Below are positions 57,164 through 64,000 of a stretch of DNA of 64,000 nucleotides, piece by piece. The notes beneath the pieces are model-generated. The model ran no database searches and was not told where the DNA came from. It saw nothing but the letters and a program-made list of their open reading frames with translations. Made by a program: the position numbers and the translations under genes. This DNA comes from Omphalotus guepiniiformis (taxonomy: Eukaryota; Basidiomycota; Agaricomycetes; Agaricales; Omphalotaceae), in assembly GCA_028554645.1 (NCBI GenBank), contig JAQOOI010000057.1, forward strand, positions 124,001-188,000, in the 5' to 3' direction. Every line of letters starts with the position of its first letter. Positions within the stretch are counted from its first letter, which is position 1.

Positions 57164-58723
57164 TCACAAAAAGTAGTCTGCTGGTGGACGTTTAGCCGGC
57201 ACCGAACGAACATCCTAAATAATGAAAAAAAAAAAAACAACTCGTAAGCCAAACGACATCGACGAACGAACAATTTCTCGTGCCTCACCAAGGGTGCATG
57301 AGAGAACACTTTATATTCCTGAGCAAGGTGTTCATCCAGTTCTAATATCGAAGCAATATTCCCACATCTATTATACACGCGCGAAAACCATTCAGCAAAC
57401 GCTTTTCAATTCGTAAAACCATGAAAACGCATCTATAACAATAATTCGGAGCACTCCATACAGTCACAATAGTTTTATCAAACATGATCTTAAACCCTTC
57501 CATCGCAAGCTGGTGCGCCCTTGCAATAAGATCGATAGCGTTATGGTGTGCAAAGCTCTTGGTTATATCTGCGCCGAAAAGAAATCCTGCTCCACGCGGA
57601 GATAAACCCCAGCCTGAGATATCTAGAGATTGCGCAGATGTAAATGTCAGCGAACGTTGCGCAGGAAAGGATGAAGGGAGCTGACCGTCCGGGTCGGACC
57701 ACAAGAGGTCACACATTGGCCCATCATGGGGAACTTCTTGTTTCCTGTCGATTCCTCGAATCTGCCAATACAATCGAAAAAAAAAATCACTGAACCAAAA
57801 CCCTCCAAGATAAACCCCAACAACCCCCCATACCTGATCAATAGTCTGTAAATTCGGACTCAAACCCCCATGAACACAAAAAACCCTTCCATCAACAATA
57901 GCTCCCAGCGCAAGGTAATCAAAAACCTCGCAACACCATCTCCACACATTACTACTGCCGTATTTCCGCTGACATTCGTCGTAGAATCCATAGACTTGCG
58001 TTATTTGACGGGATTCGTGGTTGCCTCGGATGAGCGTTATGCGTTCTGGATAGCGGACTTTTAGAGCGAGGAGTAAGAGGAAGGTTTCTACTGAGTAGAA
58101 CCCTCTGTCGACGAAATCGCCTGTAATGAAAAATGCGTAAGAGATGGTTGGAAAAAATTCGGGGGAAGTGGGTCGGTCAGGGTTGGGGGTTGGTTGTGAT
58201 GATATGAAGATAGCGATGAAGCAGTAACGTACCCATGAAAAGATAGTTTGTTTCCGGGCAGAATCCTCCCACTTTAAACAGCTCCATTAAATCGAAGAAT
58301 TGCCCATGAATGTCGCCACATATCTTTTCGTCAAAACAAGCATATATTCACGTATCAATCCAAACCAGCAAGAGAGAAGGACAATCGAAAACACCAAGAC
58401 TCAGCAAGCCTGCAAGAGAAAGAAAGAAACAGCATACACGTACCGTCACCGGCGAGTCAACAGCCTGCACATTCCCCTCCTCAATCAGAATTTCCCTAGC
58501 TTTGAAACAAAGCCTTTTCACTTCTTCTTCTGATATTGGTTCACAACGTGTTAACTGGTCGATCTGTCTGTTACAAGTTCCGCAGTGAATATGAAAGAGG
58601 CAACGTGGATTGTTGCGACCGTAACAAAGGAAAAGAAAAAAAAACAAACATTACTATATGATCAGCATCGTTCTCTGTAGGTTAGTGAGAGCGTAGACCT
58701 GACCTATCGAGATCACTCGGCAT
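57164..58723 (-). CDS. PPH3: Protein phosphatase 4 catalytic subunit
   Basis: A Ser/Thr phosphatase of the PPP family, the PP4 core involved in DNA-damage and nutrient signalling. Start MPSDLDR (exon 1 from 58723), then [18 protein letters not shown]. The metal-binding motifs are all present: [68 protein letters not shown] and CDLLWSDPD. Then [29 protein letters not shown] and [14 protein letters not shown]. The final exon encodes [15 protein letters not shown] with TGA at 57164-57166. The C-terminal YFL is the methylated tail of PP4/PP2A-type subunits, and the [13 protein letters not shown] segment fits PP4 rather than PP2A. About seven or eight exons with short introns. No break seen. Confidence 0.93.
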
Positions 58724-59090
58724 AATCTCCTACCAGAGAAGTTGAACAAGTATGAATAGATGACAGAACGATGGCAAGGACAGTGGGCACGACGAGAGTC
58801 TGTGTGCCCGGGCTATCTCCGGCATATACATAATTTCCACGGCTCCGTTGATAAGATAAGATATCGGAATGCTTTTGCTTGACTCGTCCACATCAATTAA
58901 TGATCCCTTTTGTACACCTCAGTGCTCAACGCACAAAGGCAGTGACTCCCATTTGGGCCACCGCCATTCTAAAATGAGTATTTACATGTGGCCACCTCGT
59001 TGGGCCACTTCATTGCTAGCGTAACCCACCCCCGAACAATAAGGTACATCAGTGGCCTAATGCCACTAGAATTAGTACAAATTACCTCAA
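58724..59090. other. Divergent promoter region
   Basis: This lies between PP4 (leftward) and the GIKVRDF-motif gene (rightward). A GGGCCAC element occurs several times (about 58957, 58990 and 59013). Otherwise nothing recognisable. Confidence 0.4.
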
Positions 59091-60617
59091 ATGTCAGTCA
59101 TTCTGCCCCTTTCAACCTTGACTTCCTACGTCTCTCTACACATCATTCGACCAGTATCTAAGAAAATGACCGCCCAGTCAACGAGATATAATCGAACCGC
59201 AGAGGGTGCCTCTGTGACACCCACCACTCAAGATGTCGAGAGAAGAGAGAGTAAGGATTCCGCGAGCATAACGATGTCTGAGGTCCGTGCTTCTTCTAGC
59301 TGCAAACAGTTTGCAAAATTGACATCCTTTGTGTAGCAGGAGCTCGAGGAGGAGGAACGACGACAGGAGATGAAGCGAATGGGCATCAAGGTCCGCGACT
59401 TTGCTCGCGAAGAGAGTGCCACCGCACCAACGCCGGTGCAAAGCTCCGCTGACGGCACCAAGCTGTCAAGGATCCCTGAATGGTGGGATCCGTACCTCGG
59501 AATTGCAATGTATGATTTCCACCTCAAGAAGCGCGAGAGGGAAGCCCCGCGAGGTCTTACTCGGGCTGCAACCCAACAAGACATCGCCGCCACTCCCCCC
59601 GCCACGCCAGACGTTTCAGAGGCGCACATAGAGGGCCACCACCACGGACTCCAGGATCACCGACGAACGCGGTGGGCATACACGCCACCACTCCAGAATT
59701 CCGAAATCATCTTTCAGGACCAATATCATAAGCTCTTGACACACACATATCCCGGGTATCCTCATTCACATCTCCTCGCGAAGGACATCCCGATACCAGG
59801 AAAGTTGACCAGCCGGTTACTCGCTATCGGCTGGATTACTCGCGACGAAGCCACGGAACGCTGGCTTCCCATCGACTTCGAAGCGCTCAGAAAGTACGAA
59901 GAGCGTCCGCAGGGCCCATATCCCTTCAAGACACGGGTCATTCCACAGCGTACCTTACCCAACAAGGACGCGAGGATTTCATGGATGAATAGGAACATCG
60001 CCGAGTACAACAAAAACTCCTTCACTCCCATCTCGCCTCGTCAACGTGGGTATCAAAACGATGCTATTAGCACCCACAGAGACAGGACGCCTGTTCCGAC
60101 TCGCGCTGGAATATTTGTATACCCCGATGGCAACGTCTACGACCCCGCGGAAAGGGCCAGGCGGGGGATGTTCTTTGGGAGCGGGGCGGATCGAGGAAAG
60201 CTTGCGATCCGCTGGAATAGCTGGAACGATGCGCATATATGCCCCGAAGCAAGCATTCCAGATGGATTGGGCAATGACATTCCTTCGACTGAGGACAGGG
60301 AGGCGATCTTATTGGCGAGGATACCATATGTGTCAGAGAATCTCTGGCCTCAGTTGAAGTTCCATCATATGTGCTCGCAGGACTTGATGCGAAACCCGGC
60401 GGGAGCACAGGGAGAGGAGAGTGTCAGGAGTGAAGGAAATTTGGGCAGACAAGGATTAGAGGAGACGCCTGAGGGTAATGGGAGGAACTTGAATACGGAA
60501 GCAGAGGCAGGTTCACGGCAGGACGCATCGATACGAAGAGCCAAGCGTCCGCGGGAGGAAGACGAGCTACGCGAGAACGCCGAGGGGAAATCCCCAAAGA
60601 GACGACGCTCGGTTTAG
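59091..60617 (+). CDS. GIKVRDY-motif family protein, full-length, likely nuclear
   Basis: Two exons, 59091-59282 and 59337-60617, joined by a 54-nt GT-AG intron in phase 0. It gives 490 residues from 59091, or 465 from the Met at 59166 (AAAATGACC), which I favour. A charged segment (QELEEEERRQEMKRM) leads into GIKVRDFAREE. Then come WWDPYLGIAMYDFHLKKRER, PIPGKLTSRLLAIGWITRDE, the segment from ATERWLPIDFEA to RPQGPYPF, and a C-terminal basic tail (KRPREEDEL, then SPKRRRSV). These motifs occur in the same order as in the gene at 6242-7448, which defines the family. An extra middle segment (MNRNIAEYNKNSF ... FVYPDGNVYDP) is unique to this copy. The basic tail suggests nuclear import. Molecular function unknown. 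Confidence 0.75.
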
Positions 60618-61495
60618 CCACTTCCTCTTTTTCACCTCTTTCCAACTTCCTCATCCTCTTCTGCTGCTCACTGTATTATAATCACTGCATGTATCGTTAG
60701 CCAATTTCATGTTGTATTTTGATACTTTTTTTATATTTACCTTCAATGAATGCCTATAAATGCTTGAATGAATGAATGAAAATGTCGGACGAAAATGTCG
60801 ACTAAAGTTGAATGCGATAAAGGAATGTGTTATTGCGATGCCGTCCCAACGATGTTGCAACTAGATCTCTTTCAATCAATCAAGCCACCCATCTTCAAAG
60901 AAGAAATGTACGCACGAGAGTTCTCGAGCAAGTCACTACGTCTCCAGTTCGACGAGTGGCACAACGCGTAAGGACGAGTGGCACTCTGGCTGGAAGACCT
61001 CAGACCGGCACCTATCGCGAGAAACATCGCAGAAGAATTTCAAAACCTTAGTATACGAAAAGGAGTGTAAGACATCTGAACCATTGTATGGGCCAAGCCT
61101 CAAGCTTCGAGCTTGAGATGGTAGTGAGAGTCAAAGAGTGAAATCGAAGGTGAAAGAGTTTCTCATTTGAATTTCCGCTGAATTCCCCACGTGTTATTCA
61201 CATGATATATCTGAGCGCTTAAGCTTACAGTAAATGTTGCATGTACAGTCTTCGTAACCTCCTTCGCAGCATTTGCTGAACCTACGAGCTTTGGTCCTCT
61301 ATCAGTGAACTAAGTTCCTTCATATAGACCAAATCTTTAAGCTAGGTTTACTAGGACATTAATTCACCAGTGCCTCACTATTCTACGGAAGGAATCATCT
61401 AGCATCTAGCATCTTCAGGCAACCATTCACGTTCAGCATACGGAATAGTGATACAACTTGAGATAGCAATCGCTTCTTATAACAGCATAAGGACA
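60618..61495. other. Intergenic, no gene recognised
   Basis: A TGAATGAATGAATG microsatellite lies at about 60764-60777. A 74-codon open frame at 60827-61051 has no motif. Confidence 0.45.
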
Positions 61496-61790
61496 TTATC
61501 GCATAGCAAGCGATAATTTCTCCTTCACAATCACTTTGTGCCTCCCGTCAACCACCAACACAGCTCCGAAGCCTCTCAGAAACTGCCCAAGCTCTCGCCA
61601 TTCATCACCTACATCTATTTGCTGAAATTTGCTTCCAAGCGGCATACAGAATCGTACTGAATTTATTATTGAGTTCAGTCTTTTGGAGACCACCAGCTAT
61701 GGTGGAAAGTGTTGGAATTCACCATCGTGACATTTTGCAAATGTCGGAGAGGAATCTGATATGGTATGTCAATGTCAACGTTATAAAAGT
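61496..61790 (-). pseudogene. Decayed duplicate of the F-box gene 3' end
   Basis: Minus-strand sequence reads WRELGQFLRGFGAVLVVDGR and ends SLAMR with a stop at the same place as the F-box gene (WRELGEFLRG ... LLAMR). The DNA match (for example CCACCAGCTATGGTGGAAAG in both) extends upstream, but frames are broken and no F-box part is present. It is a tandem partial duplication about 550 bp downstream of the parent. Confidence 0.75.
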
Positions 61791-62039
61791 CCTAAATAAT
61801 CCCAATCATAATTCTAAATGAATGATACCAAGAGTCGCCGCAACTAGTACTTCACGTTAATTCTGTCGAGACAATTGTTTGGCTGTAGCTATGCGCTTTT
61901 GTTTCGATTTGAAGTATCGCTGTTTACACACCATGAAATGTGGACTTGGAGAGCCAATCGATTTCATCTGAAACCACTCCATCCTTGTCTTCTGTACGTC
62001 CAGAAATTGCGATGATTGGACAACATCGCATAATGAAAT
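61791..62039. other. Spacer between F-box gene and its duplicate
   Basis: The 3' flank of the F-box gene. Nothing recognisable. Confidence 0.4.
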
Positions 62040-63315
62040 TTACCGCATAGCAAGCAATAGTTCCTCCTTCAAACGATCCTCAATCACTTTGTGCTTCCTG
62101 TCAACCACCGACACAGCTCCAAACCGCCCTGGAGAGCCTCTCAGAAACTCCCCAAGCTCGCGCCATTTATTATCCATTTTTTTGAAACTTCTTTGAGGCG
62201 GCACAAACAGCCGTCCTGAGTTTATCTCCAATTCAGTCTTTTGGAGACCACCAGCTATGGTGGAAAGTGTTGGGATCCACCATGGCGGCATTTTGTGTAC
62301 GTCGAGATAGGCTTGGATATGGTATGTTAAGGTCAACGTCGTAAGATTCTTGAAACTCGACAGGTCAAAGGCCTCATCAGAGCCTGTAGCCAAAACGTCA
62401 GCAGTGCACTTGGAGAAGAGCAAGAGACACACAGTCCGACCCCTCTGCCATGATACAGAGCCTCTCGACACTTCGCGAGCATGCTAAAAGGAGCAACTCC
62501 GTTGCTGCAATACGATGGGATACTGTCAGTGAACGGAGTCGCGACAACTGGATCCTCGATGATGTTCGTAGTACTTGAATAGCAAATTTCGCGACACAGC
62601 TGTAATCCACTGACGAGTTCACGGCGTAAGGGTCATGAAGTGTTAATTCATCTAAGTAGATCGTTCCTTCGCCTTCGTCAACGATGTCGGTAAGCTTCTC
62701 AGTCCCCGTGTTCATGAGTCGTTCGCGAACGGCCCTGATAGCTTCTTCAGTCTCCTCAAGCTGAGTATTCCCGAGAGTGTCCACCGTTTGATCATATAGA
62801 ACTACGCTGTCCAATACTAAGGACCTCAGAGACCTGGTCATCGCATACTCTAGTAGATTTTTGGAATCCATGATACCCTCGTCGAATGTGATCTGCGTCA
62901 ATTTGGGCAGCTTGAATGCGTCCGCTAGTGATTTCCACACAAGATGAGCCTCAGGGCCATCCCAATCATGGAGACCGCACACTTTCAGTGAGTTTAGGTT
63001 GACCAGGAACGGAAAAACCTCCTTCAAAGTAGGCTCTGCGAAGAAGCCCCGCGACAAGGAGATCACACATTCTCGTACAGATGTCCCCAAATGTGGTGAT
63101 TGGTGCAAAAGAGTGTGTAGTGCATGACAGCGATTTCGAAATCTGGGGTCAGGCTTGAAAGGGAGCGCTGACAAGGTAATCCGACGAAAAAGATAGGTGC
63201 GAGATTTGTCGAGGAAGACAGATGATGCGAGTGAGCAAGCCGCCAAAGTATGTGTATCATCCGGCAAGTAGTCGATGATGTTCTCCAGTAATTCTAGAGG
63301 AAGGTCGTGGTTCAT
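62040..63315 (-). CDS. F-box-like / leucine-rich protein
   Basis: Two exons (63315-62433 and 62383-62040) with a 49-nt intron in phase give 408 residues. The start MNHDLPLELLENIIDYLPDD and the following LAACSLASSVFLDKSRTYLF are the F-box-like pattern of mushroom proteins (L-P-x-E-L-x-x-x-I-I-D-x-L ... C-x-L-x-x-x-x-x-x-x-S-R-x-x-L-F). The rest is leucine-rich with regular strand-like pieces (LNSLKVCGL, LTQITFDEG, LRSLVLDSV, LDELTLHD, LRSLTVS, LTTLTLTYH). Such proteins are probably substrate adaptors of SCF ubiquitin ligases, but the family is large and untested. An upstream in-frame Met at 63402 is possible, though less likely. Confidence 0.75.
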
Positions 63316-63514
63316 GATAGAGTTGAATCGGTATGCTACAGTTTGCAATTGTTGACGTAAAGTTAGGAGGTTAGTACTGTGACTAATAGTAAGTATATGC
63401 ATACTCTAAGACTATTGTAACAAGAAATGTAAGTAAATTTTGCACTCGTAAATACTTAAGTTATAGAATAATTCACGGAGAAAGATCAAGCATGAAGAAA
63501 CAAGCATAAGCAAA

Positions 63515-64000
63515 TCAACCAATCAATCGAAAGCGCACTACAGTCCTCTGACCTGGGAGATAGCGATGTGAGTTAACTGGTAGGACCACTATTTCTAGTT
63601 CACCCGTCATATTCTTTTGGATCGGTTGTGCCTTGTGCTCGTCTGTGCGGTTATGTGCAGGATAAGGCATGATTACCTGGTGTAAACATGCAAGTCGAGT
63701 AATGATACCACCGTATGCGGATTCAGTGACGCGGCTATCAGAGCTGTTGCGAAAGACCCAAAGCATAAGTTCACCATAAGCACGAGAAGGTAAGAATATA
63801 TACGCACAAGAACTTCAACTGCGCTACTCGTTCTATCTCTTGCACCAAACTCGTCACCGTCATCTCCACCTCTTCCCTGCGTTCCAATAGCTCAAAATCT
63901 TTTGCAACGACCGAATATTCACCGTCAAACCCAAACTTGGACTTGATAGGCGGAGTGACGTGATGTCTCCTTCGTTGGCGAAACAAGGTATTAAATGATT
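63515..64000 (-). CDS. Unrecognised gene, cut by the window edge
   Basis: Minus-strand open frames at 63986-63771 (SKFGFDGEYSVVAKDFELLE, then EVEMTVTSLVQEIERVAQLK) and 63766-63515 (GGIITRLACLHQ, VLPVNSHRYLPGQRTVVRFR) read like protein. They can be linked by a GT-AG intron (donor GTGCGT at about 63808), so this is probably the 3' part of a gene starting beyond 64000. I recognise no domain. The exact exon borders are not certain. Confidence 0.35.

Overview
The window is nuclear DNA of a mushroom-type basidiomycete (Agaricomycetes). Its genes are split by many short GT-AG introns, mostly 45-65 nt. Several families are typical of that group: a NACHT NTPase with a short Asn/Gly-rich N-terminal exon, a Crinkler-like kinase, a protein with an RNase H1 N-terminal-like domain, fungal DUF262 proteins, a CFEM-like secreted protein and a chromodomain Ty3/gypsy retrotransposon. 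I cannot name the species. Exon models were read by eye.

Left part (1-22.9 kb). A small secreted polyproline protein (963-1843) is followed by a DUF262/GmrSD-N-like gene on the minus strand (2444-5257). Next come a gene of an unnamed family marked by a G-I-K-V-R-D-Y/F motif (6242-7448), a CFEM-like protein (8927-9772, minus), the first of three secreted beta-rich proteins (10899-12453), an RNase H1-N-like protein with 17-residue repeats (15091-16100), a DHA1-type MFS exporter (16774-19214) and a second DUF262 gene (19962-22532, minus).

Middle (22.9-44.8 kb). Two blocks are almost free of CpG (about 22.9-34.2 and 38.9-44.7 kb). The first is interrupted by an apparently intact, young LTR retrotransposon (24130-32571) with 540-bp LTRs differing at two positions, a perfect 5-bp target duplication, Gag, and Pol with a chromodomain. 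On the opposite strand it carries a spliced gene with its own TATA box, encoding a Zn2Cys6-like cluster followed by a coiled coil. This is the most unusual object in the window. The primer-binding region matches the predicted transcript 5' end, so the element is probably self-priming. Between the CpG-poor blocks lie a third GIKVRDY-motif gene (34662-35366, minus) and an Arb1-like ABC-F ATPase (35846-38461). The second block holds a 1.5-kb minisatellite and the NACHT gene.

Right part (44.8-64 kb). After a gene-poor stretch with possible decayed coding sequence come a small two-repeat dimeric alpha/beta-barrel-like protein (48035-48813) and a Crinkler-like kinase with a premature stop (49371-51294). 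A convergent pair of the secreted beta-rich family follows (52489-53965 plus, 54379-55951 minus), then the PP4 catalytic subunit (57164-58723, minus), a full GIKVRDF-motif gene (59091-60617), an F-box-like gene with a decayed duplicate of its 3' end (62040-63315, minus), and an unrecognised gene cut by the window edge.

The housekeeping genes (PP4, ABC-F) sit in normal-CpG DNA. The likely defence or conflict genes (NACHT, Crinkler-like kinase, secreted beta-rich family, CFEM-like) are scattered between them. The duplicated families (DUF262 x2, GIKVRDY x3, secreted beta-rich x3) show that local and segmental duplication shaped the region.
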